A stretch of DNA of 64,000 nucleotides from Heterodera schachtii (GCA_023374025.1 SIJG01000144.1:1-64000), one strand, 5' to 3'; counted from the stretch's first letter, positions 1-13,895 are shown. The notes: generated by a model not told the origin, from the sequence alone. A program made the numbers and translations.

Positions 1-2280
1 TTTTTATTTTAATTTATTTTTTTAAATAATTGTCTAATTAAAATTTATTATTTTTGTGACCGAATTAAATTGTATAATTAAATTTAAATATTTTTATTGA
101 CATTGAGACTATTTTCGGTTCGCCCACACTGAGATTATTTTTCGGTTCGCCCTTTTGATTATTTTTGGTAAGTGTCTATTTTTGAGAAAATTCATGGTCA
201 CAAATCAATTACTTTATTTAATCGGTGCCGGTATACGCAGACAATTCTGAAATTTAATTTTTGAGTGAACTTTTCAATAAATTTACTATTTAGTAATGAA
301 TTACCAATTTTATTATCAAAACGATTTCAGATAAAAGTCTATTCAAAAAATATCCCAAAGTAATAAATTTACCCATTTAAAATTTAATTATCCAATTATC
401 AAATATTTTCAGCAAAGATACAAAAGCATTTTTTTAAAATGATATAATCAGAATAAGCCCAAATATAATAGATAATTTATGAATGATTGTTAAATATAAA
501 AACTTAATTAGAGAAAAAATGAAAATCCTTATCGTATTAAACCAAACTCAAAAAGAAATAAAAAAAGAAAAGAAAATTATTATTATCTGTATTTTCTATA
601 TTATTGTGATTTAATACTTTAAAAAATTAATTTTATAGTTAATATATTTAATTTTGCTAGCCGTATTATTTCTTAAATAGAATAATTTTAATGTGCAGAT
701 TTCTGTTCCAATTTATTCTTCTCAAACAAATATATTTTGCCAAAAAACCTTTATTATTAAATAACTTCTCATATTTGATTAAATACAAATTTAATTAGCC
801 CATACCATTGCAAGGAATAATTTTGAAAGAATTATATTTCTAACGGGTTTTCTAAATCTATACTTTTCTTGTCGGTTTTTGCTCATTAAATAATCTTAGT
901 CAACTCATTTCATTCTATCCTTTCATTTAATATAAATATGGAAAATTTTAAATATAGGGTTGAATATTTCATTTATATATATTTTTTAGTTATTTTTAAT
1001 TAAATTTAAAAATATTACTTAAAAATATTTTTTATAATATAGTATAATTAAAGAATTTTAAAATATTTATTAATGCTTGACATAATTTTATTTTAAAATA
1101 TGTATATTGTATTAATTTAAGAACAAAATAATTAATCAATTAGCCAAAATTTTATATTAGAATATTATTTTTATTATAAATAAAAAATTAATAAAGATAA
1201 AGCAGCGCCATTTATTTTTATATAGTTTTTATAAAATGTTTTATTATTTGCATATAATTTACTTTTGCTGATTTTTTAAAAATTTTTGGCGCACATTAAA
1301 AGAAAAATAACCTCAAAATAGATAATATATTTAATATCACAATTTACAGCTTTTGTTTAGATCGACCTTTAAAATTTATTTAAAAAATAATTTATATTTA
1401 GGGTTTATTATTTGAAATTTTTTTAGATTGCATTTTTCCTTCTGTAATTCAGCAAATAAATATACAAAAATAAATTTTGATTTATATAATGAAATTTTTC
1501 TTTGCTATATGATTCTTTATTCATTTGTGCTTTATGTTTTAATCAACATTTTTTAAATTAAATTAAGTAATTTTGTTTTAATTAAATTCTGCATAATTTT
1601 ATTTCCTGATTAATTTCTTTTGTAAATTGAATTTAAAATTTTATTAATTAAAAAAGTAATAATTTTTACTAGGATTTATTGTTGGCATCATTTGTTGTGA
1701 GTGAATAATATTTTAATTTAGTAAATTAAATCAATTATGAATAATTTATTTACCTATCTCTAAAATAATTATTTTTGTTAAGTGCTTGATTTTTTCAAAA
1801 AAGGTGAATTTACAATGAGCTAGTAGACTTCATTTTCATAAAATAATGAATTATTATTAGGAACTATCTTCTAGTTTTTATTTATAGCAACTAAAAACTT
1901 AATAAATTTTGAAAAAAATTATTTTAACTATTTTGGTTTTAAAAATTTTGTATTTGAAAACTTTATGGCATCTATTTCCCATTTTTAGCACCTATTTTGT
2001 GCATTTTTAGAACATAAAAACTAACTATTTTGGCGTGTTTATAACAAAAAAAAATCGTTCCCGAAATTTGGAATTTTTAGTACTTAGAAGTTTTTTGGCA
2101 AATATAAATACGGGCTCTATTGTCAATATTTTTAAATATAATTTTCTGTCTAAGGGGTAGCTTACTAAACCGAGTGACTTACATCCCCGACCGAATATTA
2201 AAGGGAACTTCCAAAAAAAGATTTGGGTAACTAATTTCCTCCGGTGATCATTATTCAAAACAACATTTTGCTCTGTTTAT
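1..2280. other. AT-rich gene-free stretch
   Basis: I see no credible exon on either strand. A 14-bp sequence TTTTCGGTTCGCCC occurs twice, 27 bp apart, at 112-125 and 139-152. From about 1960 to 2130 there is a weak copy of the dispersed element that ends in CGGGCTCTA elsewhere in the window (for example at 32489). Short open frames here are AT-driven. Confidence 0.6.
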
Positions 2281-2300
2281 AAGGCTGTGTTATTTTCCAT
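2281..2300 (+). promoter_or_regulatory. Conserved upstream box of the duplicated family
   Basis: The pattern AAGGCTGTG followed by ATTTTCCAT also occurs at 51124-51143 and 56444-56463, each upstream of a copy of the same gene family. Conservation outside the exons suggests a shared promoter, or simply a shared duplicated segment. No TATA or initiator signal could be assigned with confidence. Confidence 0.45.
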
Positions 2301-2375
2301 TTTTCATTTTCATAATTACTTTAGTTCATTAGATAATACCCTTTTTTTCAAAAAATAATTTTTTTAAATATCTAT

Positions 2376-3062
2376 GATGACTATGAAAGGATAGAATGCC
2401 AAAAATATCGAAAATATTTAAATATTTTGTACGAGTATCTGTATAGAGAATATGTTGGGATTCCAACAGTGAAGCCAAAATTTGTATTTAAAAAAGGAAT
2501 TGAAATTGAAGGACAAATAATTTATTCGGTGAATTGTTTGGCCAGAATTTCGCAGTTTTATTTTAAATCCCGTTGGAATAAATATTATAAATATAAATTA
2601 AATGGATTGTTCATGTGAAGCCAATATTTATTAATTATGGATATACTTATATGTTAATTGGTGTTATCGAAACCCTGAATGAAACTTCAAAATTGTTTTG
2701 GCAAAAAGGTGAAAATGAATTGCTGAATATCCATAATAATGTTAATGAGATGAATTTGGAAAATGAAAATGAATTAAATTATAAAATGAAAGTGGAAAAA
2801 AGTGGAGAAAATGCATCAAAAATAAAATGGAAGCAGAAATTACAGAACTTCGTAAAGAATTTGAACGAAAAATGGAAAAAATTAATGAAAATAAGAAAAA
2901 AAGTGCCGAGGAAGAAAATGCAAAAGCGGAAAAAGCAATTGAGATTATTGCAAATAATAAAAAGCTGATAAATGATTACAATCACAAATTTGGCATTTTT
3001 GTTTCCTCGCCATTTTCATTTCCTTCTATTTCAACAAAAAGTTTGTCTTTTCTGTCATATTA
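2376..3062 (+). pseudogene. Relic of the secreted ECQKYR family (far copy)
   Basis: This matches the intact gene at 51416-53135. From 2376 the frame encodes the ECQKYRKYL-ILYEYLYREY module and then the VKPKF...IEIEG segment, both from exon 2. At about 2612 it jumps straight to the exon 4 segment starting VKPIF, so the end of exon 2, all of exon 3 and the introns between are missing. Near 2820 the frame shifts, and the coiled-coil part (LRKEFE, then the C-terminal FGxFxSSPFS motif) continues in another frame. No signal-peptide exon is visible. It lies about 48 kb from the main cluster, so it is a dispersed and decayed copy. Confidence 0.8.
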
Positions 3063-6000
3063 ATATTTTTTCCTTTTTCCTTTGAATGAATGTTCTGTCT
3101 TTTTCAGTTATTTATTTATTTTGTGTTTTGTCATTTTCTTTTATTTTAGTATTTATAAATTGCTTTTTATATATTTTTTAAATATTTGTAAGTAAATTTA
3201 TTTTTAGTAATTTTAAATTCATTGATTTTTTGCAACTTAATGAAATTTATGAATATATTTTTCGAACTCTAGTAATTAATTTTTACTAAAAATAAAAAAA
3301 AAAATTTTTTATAAGTATAAATAAATAGGTAAAAGATTCGACACATAACACCAAAAATAACAAATAATTAATTAATTTTTTTTCAAATAAATTGTAGGAA
3401 ATGTAGGAAAATACACAAATTTTTCGTATACATGATATTATGAAATGAAATAATTAAAAAAATGTATAAAAATTCTTTATTCTCTATAAATAAATAGAAT
3501 AAATAAAAGATGGAAAAAATATTAAATGATAAAAACCAAAATAATGGCACCATTAAATTGTAAATTTAATAGAGAAATCATTTTAAAAATACGATAGAGG
3601 AAACTTGCAATATCATTTAGAGGATTTTTGCCTAAACTAATAAAAAATAAATTATTAATATTATGAATTCAAATTGTAAATCATTAAATGGCTAAGAAAT
3701 ACTAATTGTTTATTTTTAAATTTTCAATAAAACATAAGGATGAAAACGTCTTCTGACAAAAGTGACTACAGAACAAGAAAAATTTTTAATTTTTAAAATA
3801 AATACAAACCGAGCTATTTACAATTAAAAATAATTGGTAAAAAAATAACGAAATACATTTTTGCAGATAAATTTAATTTCGTCTATATTTCGATATGAAA
3901 AAAGGCCAAATATGTTTAATTAAAATTAACTGTTACAACAATAATTTATATTTGGAAAATAGTTTTTCAAAAGTTCTCAATATAAATGATGAAATTTATA
4001 AATATTTAAATTTATAACATAAATTTATTTTAATTTATTTTTTAGAGTATTTCACAATAAAATATCTTGTGTACTTGGTCATATTAAAATTATTTTATAA
4101 ATATTAATGTAAAAAAATAATTAAAGAGAATTAACTAAAAATGTAAAAAAACATATAACAAATCTAATAAAAACCTAAAAAAGATATGAATGTAACGATT
4201 AAAAAGACGAGAAACGAAAAACTTTACGACTTTTATGATAAAAAATAGAAAAAATGAAAGGGTAAAATAACTTTTGAATATAAAAATATGTTTTGTACTT
4301 ATAAATTTACAAATATTTGTTAGATATTTTTCTTATAATAAAACTTTTATATACTGAAAAGCATCTGTTCGAAAAATAAAACTGATGATTTTACATGATT
4401 TTGATAAAAAGAAAAAATATATTAATATAAATGTTTGTAAAAATACATAGAAAAATGAATGAATAAAAATTTGTCAAGATTTTCTTTAACTTTTAAATAA
4501 AAATATTATTTTTAACTTTTAAATTAAAAAATATACAAATATTTGTTTGACATTATTTGTTGTCTTATTAAATAATAGAACTACAAAATAAAAAATAAAA
4601 TAACATTTCTCAATTCAAAACTCAAAAATTTTTAAATTGATATTAGAAGTTGAATTCTATTTAAAAGATATATATTAAAAAATTAATAAAAAGTTTTATT
4701 CTCTTTCTTGCAGTTATATCTTTAACTAATACTTACAAGTTTCTTATAATTAATAATATGATTAAGTTTCTGAGTTTCAATATATATTTTGTTTCGTTCA
4801 TTATTATTATAATTTAATATTCAATTTATTCTATTACACATGAGCATAGTTAATGCCAATTAATTAAAGATTCCAAAAAAATAAATAAATAAAATATTAG
4901 TTTTTTTTAAAATAATTATCTCTGTAGAAAAGAAAACATTTTCATACAAATAATTTCCTATTTTGTGGAGCTTGTCCTAGTTTCATTTTTTTTTAAATTT
5001 CTGTTAATTATTTTTGCAAAAATTTTTTGAAACAATATTATTATTAAATGATTTAATTTAATTTTTTATATAATATTAAAATATTAAAGCTTATTTATCC
5101 ATATAATTTTTTTCTATTTTAATATTTTTTTTGTTTTGTTAAAAAAATGCATAATAAATTCATTTTTATTTTTGACAAAATAAAAAGTATTACTGTCCAA
5201 CTTTCTGTTAAATATATTTTTGAAAATAGGATAAATTCCTTAATAAAATGTTTAATTCATTAATAAAAAGAAAAAAATAACTAATAAAATATTTTTAATA
5301 ATTTGAAAATTTAATGACTTTACAGAATGCTTATAATGCAATTACTTTTTTATTAAAATATTTTTTATGCAGATATATTCTTTATTAATTATAAGGGCAT
5401 TTTTTATACTCGGTAGTTAAAACTTATTCTCTACTATTTGAAACTATTATAATTTCATTTTTTTAAATTTAATTAATAAATCTAGTTATGGAAGATGTTT
5501 CTTTATTTTTTCATTCAAAATTATGTTTTTTATGATAAATTGAATTATACAAAATTCTAAATTCTATTTTATATTTTTTAAATGATGCGCGAATTTCAAA
5601 TTTTAATTATTATATTTTAATTTTCATTAAATTATATATTACTTTGTTTTATGATTGAATTTACATTTTATTGTTTTAAAGGATTGTTATAATTGTTGTA
5701 AAATTTTTCAATTTATTTTAACATAATTAGTATTACTAATTATAAGGGATAAATTATATTTAAATCCTCCATTTATTTTTACATTTTTTTGATATTTTCT
5801 TTTTTATATAAATACTAGCCATTTTGTAATCCTCGGATAAAAGATCACTTCATAATTTTATTCACAATTAATTTATGTTTTTAAAACCTTTTATCTTGGT
5901 AAATTCAATAGAAAATAATTTTTCTCATTTTCTTCGATCATATAACTTTAATTTTCATATTATAGTGTATATTCCGTTTTTCAATGCATTTTGATAATAA

Positions 6001-7052
6001 TTAATGTTTTAAAATGAATTAATATAGTAAAATAAATTTGCTTAATATAAATGTTTTATATTTAATATAAAGATCCTTCAACAATTAATTTGTAAGTGTT
6101 CACAAGCAAAACATTTTTGTAATGCGATCGCATTATATAACATTTTAGTGTTGTGTTAGGAATTTAAAATTATCACATGGTGAATTTCGCGGTGAATTTC
6201 GCATGAAAAAACGCATTTAAATTTTATTTAAAGTTTTTAAATGATACAATGCAAATACATTGGTTTATTAATTATTAATTTTCTTTTTTTAAATAATTTT
6301 TGTAATTATAAATATAAAATTATTTAAATTGATTAGTATAATTTTTTTTTTAATTTTTAAATTTACAACTTTTTTATATTTACTCATTTTATTTTAAATC
6401 GCACGATAATTTTTTTACTAAATTATTTTAAAACATTTATTTTCTTTAGATAATCAATTAAATTTATAGGAAACAAATAATTATTTCTAATTAATATGAT
6501 TATTAAGATGCAAAGTAAAATTAAACATAAATCAAAAAGTAATAAATCAATTATAATTATTAATAAATGAAAACAAAAGATAATTGAAATCTCCTAATGC
6601 TACATCGAAATGTCGTCGTGTTCTCACACCATGAGAGAAAAAAATAAAAGATTAATTGTTTGATTCTAAGCTAAAAAAATTATACCATAAAAATAACAGA
6701 AATTTTTTGCATTATTAATAAATACAATAAAAATTTCATATGAATAAAATTCTCAAATCTATTAATTTTATCTATTTATGTCAGGGTTTCGATTTGTCCT
6801 GATTTATCAGATTTGTTCTGATTTCCTTTAACATATTAATTTTAAAATTTATGGGATAATGCCATTACATTATGCATGTTGCATCAATTTTTCGATTTTT
6901 TATACCAATGTTAACGTAATTTCTCGTTCATTGTGAAGTACACAAATTCCATTTAAATAATTTAAAAAAAAATTTGAATTGAAGAACTAAAAATTCATCG
7001 TAACAAAATTATAAATAAATGTAAATGCAAAAATTATCAAAGCAGCAAAAAA
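3063..7052. other. AT-rich gene-free stretch
   Basis: Nearly continuous A/T homopolymer mixtures with no conserved exon, RNA gene or GC-richer island. A short palindrome GCGATCGC lies near 6124. Near 6781-6835 there is a small region with repeated TTGTCCTGATTT/TTGTTCTGATTT phrases, which also occur near 58016-58050. Confidence 0.6.
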
Positions 7053-7193
7053 AAGTCGCGCAATAGGTTTTGGTTTCGGTACTGAAAAATATTGGCGCTC
7101 AAATGGCCCGCGCTCACTTGGCAGCGCTCAAATGGCTGGCGCTCAGTTGGCCGTGCACCCCTCCCATAGGTATGGGGGGCTACCGTAATCCGG
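7053..7193. repeat. Dispersed GC-richer repeat, copy 1
   Basis: This 140-bp segment is very similar to 14217-14355. Shared landmarks in order are GTCGCGCAATAGGTTTTGG, several GGCGCTCAAATGGC-like 14-mers, GTTGGCCGTGCACCCCTCC, and GCTACCGTAATCCGG. It also has a short inverted repeat, CCCATA-GG-TATGGG. Its GC content contrasts sharply with the flanks. The short open frame across it follows from base composition and is not a protein match. It could be the body of a SINE-like element or a small non-coding RNA. Confidence 0.75.
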
Positions 7194-7379
7194 GGAAAAT
7201 GTCGTGGGTAACTACTGTCATTAATTATTGTTCTGAAGAAAGGAGAGCGGATTGAATGAGTTGAACCAACTCAGGGGATAGTATTCGAGAAAGGAAAAAA
7301 ACATACAGAGATAAGATTTGTTTATAGAACAGAGCCCGGAATTTTAAATCATATTTTTCTATTCGTTATTATGGCGAGG

Positions 7380-10300
7380 GAAGCCCAAAATATTTTCTCA
7401 GAACATTTTTATTTAGGGCTACTTATAAAAAAATAAAAACCGCCCGACCCTAAAAATGCATATTTTCTTGAAAAAATTTGCTCAAAATCTGTTAACAAAT
7501 CGCATTAGAATAATTTCATGAAAATCAATGAATTATTAAAATTTTATTATATTTTTATTTTTTCAAAAATTTTCGATTTATGACGACTTCCAGTTTCCAG
7601 CAGGGCTTCATTTCGCTTTCACCTTTATGGAGTGAAAGATTTTCACATCACTAGTCAATGGCATTTTTTTGTGGGGAAAGGCAAAAAAATTCATATATCT
7701 TTAAATACATTTTAATTTACAAACTTTTTGTGTTAAATGCTATCCAAAATGATCAAAGATTGACAGGAGCTTCCCAGCTGGTATAATTTATATCGTGTTC
7801 AATTGCTGTTAGTCTGAGCAAATTGAATATTAGGATGACTTGTAAATCATTAAGAAAAAAAAGGCTGTTAATCTCCAAAATTAAATTTGAACTCATTATT
7901 TGTGCTGTCAAAATATTTAAATTATTTTTGGAATTCATAGAAGTAATAGTATAGCAATGATATAAAAAATTAAAAAAAATATATTATCACTTAAATACTA
8001 TAAAATTTTTAAACAATTAATTTCAAAATTACATAAATCCAACACAGAAAAGCGGTTCATCAGCTACGCTTGATCATGAGTTAAAAATATTGTAACAATT
8101 AATTAGTAATCAAAATTTTAATAATAAAACCCAAAGAATAAAACATAAATTCTTAATCTAAAATATTAATATTAAACCATGCAAATATTGTTTTTTTTTA
8201 ATTATTTAACTACAAAATAATGATCATGTTCAAAAAATTTAAAAAAAAAACTTAACATTTTCAATCAAAAATGAAAAATTGCCCATTTTTGACAGAGACG
8301 AGAGAAATATCGGGTTCGAGACTCGGGATTTGGGCAGCAAAATTGGTGGAAAAAATTTTATATGTTATCTGGTGGATGATTAAGTATTTTGCTCATTTTT
8401 GTTCAAGCCCAAAATTCTCAGAATATCTGGTAATAATTAATAATAAATTATTCTAACATTTAATTAAAATTTAAATCAGCAAAACAATTTTTTAAATTAT
8501 TTAAATAAAATTTTTACGGGTTGTAGTTTTTTATAATTTGTAAGTCGTTACTTGGGATTAATTTCAAGTTATCCTTTTGCTAAAAAATCTATGAAAAATT
8601 ATTTGCTGAAAATTTTAAAGCAAACAATTTCTAAAATATTCTTTTTTTTCAGATTTTTGCATTTAAAAAGTCCTAATTTACAACAATTTGAACATTTATA
8701 TGATGGTGCCAAGTTTTTGTTATTTAATTTCAGTACTTCGTAATATTTGTTATAAATTAATTTAAAATTATAAATAAAAATAATAAAAGATATTTATTTA
8801 AACCTTTTGTTCTCAAAATCTGAAAAAGAAATAAAAAAAACCTTGCTAATAAAATTAAATTTAAAATTGCATTAAAGCTTTAAATGTCTTGAAAATTTTA
8901 ACGTAGAAGAAACAAATTTTTAATTTGAATGGAATAACAATAAAAATATTAAACTAATTCAAAATTACGTCAAATTACGAATACTAAACAGACAATTGTT
9001 CTTTTTACACAGCAAGTGAAATAAATAACATTGGTTAATTATGTTTCACTAAATATGCTAACGATTTTTTAAATGTTGCAATTTTTTTTTAATTAAACTT
9101 AGCCAACAAAATTATAATGTAATAAAATGAGATAAAATTTTTAAGACAAAAATAATTGATATTTAAACACAACTTCTCAGCGCAGTTCAATGCACCAACA
9201 ATGATGCAAAAACAAATAAAATTTATTTTTGATTTATAAAATAAATTTATTTTATTTTACTAATTAAAATTAAATATTTCTAATTTATTGAAACAAAAAG
9301 GATTTGAAATATACTTACTCAACGAAGTATTTAGAATACAAAAAAAAAATTAAATTGTAAAAACACATATTATATATATATATATATCATTTCAATAAAA
9401 ATAATTTCTGATAACATACAGATAGAAAACTTTACTATACATTTTTAAAATAAGTAAATTTAAATTGAATTATTTATCTTAAAATAAATCACAGAAAATC
9501 TCATAGAAATAAATTTTATTATTTGGTACTTTTTTTATAATAGAATAAATAATTAAGCGGAAATTAATAAAAGAATTTTACAAAAAAAGAAAACACTGAC
9601 TGACAAGAGTATGCATGTCGTGAAGATCCGATCGAGAATATTAAATACAAAAAATATTTCTTCTTTAACTATAAGAATAAAAAATCAAACCAAAAATAAA
9701 ATCATAAAATGATTAACAAACATAATTTTAATTGATTATATTAAGTTAGAATATTTTAATTTATAAAGCACTAAAACATATTACTAAAACTAAAAACTAT
9801 TAAAAATGCCAAAATAAAAATAAGGTAATAATGATCATTAATAACAATTATCATTCATAATTAGTATTTTATTCTATTATTCAGTTCAATTTCAAAAAAT
9901 TTTATTGAATTTCAATAAAGTTAGGGTCAAAATTGTTGATATTGTATTTTTTTTTTTTGTTATAACTTTTTGTAAATCCATAAATAGTAGAGAATACTTG
10001 GAACTGTCGCATAGATACTAAATTTTATTAATTTATCAAAGTGTAAGCTAAGTTATTTATTATTATTAAAATAGTTCGTAATTTAAATAATTTTTAAAAG
10101 GGGTTAAATAATCTGTGATAAGAAAAATTAATAAATAATCAAAAATTTTTAAATGATACTTTTTATATTATAATTGCTTATAATAATAATCAAGAACAAA
10201 CTAAATATTAAAATCAATTTAATAGTAAAATTTTACAAAAGAAGAAAACTTTAATTGACAACAGTATTGAACGTCGAGAAGAACCGACGAATATTAAATA

Positions 10301-11640
10301 AAAACATATTTTTTCAAAATTTATTGATCCAAAATACGTTAATAATGAAAATTAAATAAATGATAAATTCACTTTTAACGTTATTTTTTAATTTTTTAAG
10401 AAAGTTTATTATTTTTAATTATTCTTTGTTTATTTTAAACGAATTATATTCGAAATTACCATTATTAATTAATTAATTTTTATTTTTTAAAATTTATTTA
10501 AAACGATTTAAAAAATCTTATCATTTTATATGCCATAATTTATTCAAATTATAATAAAATCAAATTGATGTATTTTTCTCAGTTTTAATAAAAACTGACG
10601 AGTCAAACGCAGATATAAGCAGAACGATAACGATGGAAATCAAATTAAAAATGTAAATAAATATGAAAAAAAAAACCATTTTCGTTAAGAGAAACTTACA
10701 AAAACCGAATCAATTAAAATAATAAGAAAAATATTTAGTAATTGAATATATATTTATACTTTTTTAAACTTTAATCATAAATAATATTTTTGTTTTTTAT
10801 ATTAATTTTTTATGAATATTCTCTTGTTGCTTAATGTCCCACTTGTCATCTGTTTGTATCGGGAAATTTTATTTTTCATTATTTTATTATTCTTCTGAAA
10901 GGAACTATTAAATAAATTACCTTCTCAGTTATTATTAGATATATAAAAATAATTTAAAAAGGTTTATTAATTTTTCAAGTTTTTTAATTTGCAATTGACA
11001 TTTTCTTTTATCATAAATTATTGTAATGTTTTAAAAAATTAATTTTCTAATATATTTTTTATTATTCTTGTTTAAATCTCGTAAAAGAGTTCATTAACAA
11101 TGATATATTTTTGCTCATTTAATAAAACTGATGATGTTGGTTATGAAAAAATTTAAATATTAAATCATTATAAAAAATTAATTATCTATGCAATTATATG
11201 CAAAACATCTATGCAAAGTTTATAATTTTGAAAACTCCAAACTAATTTTTTTTGTTCTTTTTTCCGTTTAAAAATTTCGTTTATGTTTGAAATTTTAATT
11301 TTCCTTTGATTATAATTTTATTGATTATGTTATTCTAGTCTATTCATTTATTATATCATTTATAAATACATTTTGCTAATTATCCTTTCTAATATTGGAA
11401 ATTTTAATTGTACATGTATTAATTTTTATTTAGAATTTCATATGTTTTTTAAGGCTTTTAAATTTAATATTTCAAATTGTTAATCACTCTCGAAAACAAT
11501 GAGAATGTTTAAGTTCAAATATTACTAGGTTCTCCATTAGATGAATAAATTTATATTTTCCTTTATTAAATATTGAAAATGAATTGCTGATAATGCGCAC
11601 ACAAAGTTATGACTAATTTTTTGAAATTTTGAAGAAAAAC
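7380..11640. other. AT-rich gene-free stretch with diverged repeats
   Basis: No exon could be supported. A (TA)n microsatellite lies at about 9370-9388. Two diverged copies of a ~75-bp segment are at about 9578-9652 and 10238-10305, both with GACAA-AGTAT and CGA-GAATATTAAAT landmarks. No homologous coding continuation of the cyclin gene at 11681-12272 could be found here. Confidence 0.55.
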
Positions 11641-11680
11641 ATTTCAACTTCATTTCTTAAAAAATTAATAATAAGTTTAC

Positions 11681-12272
11681 TTATATAAAAAAATTCGCCG
11701 GTGAGATTTGGGGGGTACCCACAAAAATCCGGTAATTCAAATTATGTTCCCTATTCACCCGCGGTTCCATCCACATGATGTGCTCCTTCTTGAACATGTT
11801 TGCTGCCACATAGACAAAGTCGGCAACATTTGGCATGACCATTTCTTCGAATTTGGCTGCAATGAAAATGCAGGTGACGCCCAACAGTTGCAGGTTCGTC
11901 TTGTTGATTTCTATGAGTGCCAACAGAGAGCGATCAAGAATGTAAACGGATAGACTGAACGTTTCGTTGGTCAGCTTTAAGCGGACTTGTACCTAAATTA
12001 AAACCATTTCACCGAGTTTTCAACATTTTTTTAAAACGTACATGGACAAGCCAATCGACAAGAATTTGACGCATTCGTCCGTCCACGGTTTTGTGCCGGG
12101 ACAGAAAGTCGGAGGCCAGCAGGCTGCGTCTTTCGAGTTGTCGCAAGTAGAAGTCAACGTCGTCGGCGTATTCAGCGGGGAACAATGTTGCGCCACCACC
12201 GAATTTTAACTCCGGAATGTTTGATTCATTGCTGCTGTGTACTACGGTCAATGCTCTTCGAATTCGGTTCAT
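11681..12272 (-). CDS. Cyclin B, partial (cyclin box truncated at 3' end)
   Basis: Exon 1 runs from 12272 to 12042, then a 49-bp intron (12041-11993, GTACGT...TTTAG), then exon 2 from 11992. The joined protein has the B-type cyclin-box hallmarks: HKTVDGRMRQILVDWLVHV, LKLTNETF, INKTNLQLLGVTC, IAAKFEEM and a VADFVYVA-type stretch. B-type cyclins activate CDK1 at mitosis. After EHIMWMEPR the sequence either meets a GTGAAT donor or reads to a stop at 11681. The rest of the cyclin box and the second cyclin fold are not found downstream. The N-terminus is short and no destruction box is seen. I think this is a truncated gene or pseudogene, unless a very long intron separates the missing exons. Confidence 0.85.
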
Positions 12273-12299
12273 TTGTTTTGGTGGGTTAAATGTTGATGG

Positions 12300-13190
12300 T
12301 CAGCCGAAAAAAGCAATGAATAAAGAACCTTATTGATTAGAAAAAATAAGCAATTGATAGGTTGTGTTATGAGAACGACGGGCCGCCAATGAAAACAGGA
12401 AAAATCGAATAAACAATGAGAAGTTCTCAATAAAATATAAAATCGTTCAAAAGTAAGGACATAGGTAAATAAAACTGTTAAAAAAATTTTTAATGGGAAA
12501 AATAAATAATTTATTTGTAAATTTAAAATAAAAAATATAATTTTATTATTTGAGAAATAACAATAATTTGATAAGTCTTTTTAATTACTTAATTTAATTT
12601 ATAAATTATTACTTTAGTTATTTGGTCCACCATTTTATTTAAATTTAAAAACGCAAGTCTGAAAAATCCCGTTAATGATCTGTTTATTGGGATCACTTCC
12701 CTTTTGATAATTGATTTATTTATTTAGCCCGCTTAAGGAGTGCTGTAATTATGTGAGCGATAAAAATACAAAATTTGATGACGAGGAGAAAAGTTCTTCA
12801 ACAATAAACAAAAGAAACTGCTTTTAATAAACTGGGGCGGTACATTAATTATGCATGAAAAAGTAACATTTTATTAAGAAATAAATAAATAATTTTTTAA
12901 ATTTATTTTTGAGTTTAAAATGAAAACATTTATTATTAATTTTAGAATAATACTTAATCAGTTTTAAATTAATTTTAATTTTTTAATTTTTATTTTACGA
13001 TCCCCCAATTCTTTTCCATTCTAAAGTGAAAATGTCAAATAATCATGTTAATTGATTTATTTGACACCCTTCCCGCAATTCTTCCCTTTGATAGTTAATT
13101 GTTTGTTTGTTTGGCCCCTTTAATGTGTACTGGTGAAATCAAATTTGATGAGTAAATTCACAATAAATAAATTTAATTATTTCTTAAAAA
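12300..13190. other. AT-rich region upstream of cyclin with two related blocks
   Basis: No gene is seen. Two similar ~130-bp blocks (about 12660-12800 and 13005-13160) share a bipartite layout of CCCGT/CCCGCAATT, a TTGATTTATTT phrase, TTGATA and a later ATTTGATGA. They are probably diverged duplicates. A promoter for the minus-strand cyclin fragment could lie at 12273-12420, but no specific element is recognisable. Confidence 0.4.
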
Positions 13191-13715
13191 AAGATTCAAA
13201 ATAAATATTTATTAATTTGTTAGTTTAAATAAAAATATTCATTATTATTTTTAGAATATTATTTTGATAAAAAAAGAAAAGCTCAAGAAAAATTTACTTA
13301 TGTAACAAAATATAAATATGGAATAAATAAATAATTTTAATTATTTGCAAATTTAAAAGATAAATATTTGTTATTATTTAAATAATAATAAGTTTAAATA
13401 AAGTATTTATTATTATTTTTAGAAAAATAATTATTATTATTCAACAAAAAATAAATTAAATTTTGATAAAAAAAAATAAAAGGCTTAGGAAAATTTACTT
13501 ATGAAATAAAATATAAAATTAATGGAATAAATAAATAAATAAATGTAATTATTTTGCAAATTCAAAAGATAAATATTTGTTATTATTTAAATGATGACAA
13601 GTTTAAAATAAAATATCTATTAAATAAAAGGCCTAAGAAAATTTACTATGAAATAAAATATAAATTTATGGAATAAATAAATAAATTAATAATTTTAATT
13701 ATTTTGCAAATTCAA
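13190..13715. repeat. Degenerate AT-rich tandem repeat
   Basis: At least three copies of a 150-200 bp AT-rich unit. Each has AAAATTTACT-ATG followed by AAAATATAAA, then GGAATAAATAAATAA, ATTTGCAAATT and AAAGATAAATATTTG. Copies begin near 13285, 13485 and 13635. Spacing is irregular and there are many indels. Confidence 0.6.
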
Positions 13716-13719
13716 CTCA

Positions 13720-13880
13720 CCACACTCTTTTGCCACTCACGCCATCCTTCTCGTTGCAATGGACTCTCGCCACACTATCTCGCCATAGTTGTCTCGCCTC
13801 ATAGGGGCAGACATTCTTGCTTCTCATTGGCTGCTGCAGCAGTGATGACGTCATTTTTTCCCTTTATGAGAGCAAATTAA
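13720..13880. promoter_or_regulatory. GC-richer island with CCAAT and CRE-type sites
   Basis: A compositional break from the AT-rich flank. It contains repeated CTCGCC/CTCACC phrases, an inverted CCAAT box (ATTGG near 13826) and a perfect TGACGTCA palindrome at 13846-13853, the consensus for CREB/ATF-type bZIP factors. No protein gene follows. The next feature is a tRNA-like element. This could be a promoter relic or part of a repeat; the functional reading is inference. Confidence 0.3.
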
Positions 13881-13895
13881 TGTTTATTGTTCATT

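Noticed and set aside
7070..7255. 61-codon frame and its relative at 14232-14426
   Set aside because: Both fall in the dispersed repeat; conservation is at DNA level with non-triplet indels, not protein-like.
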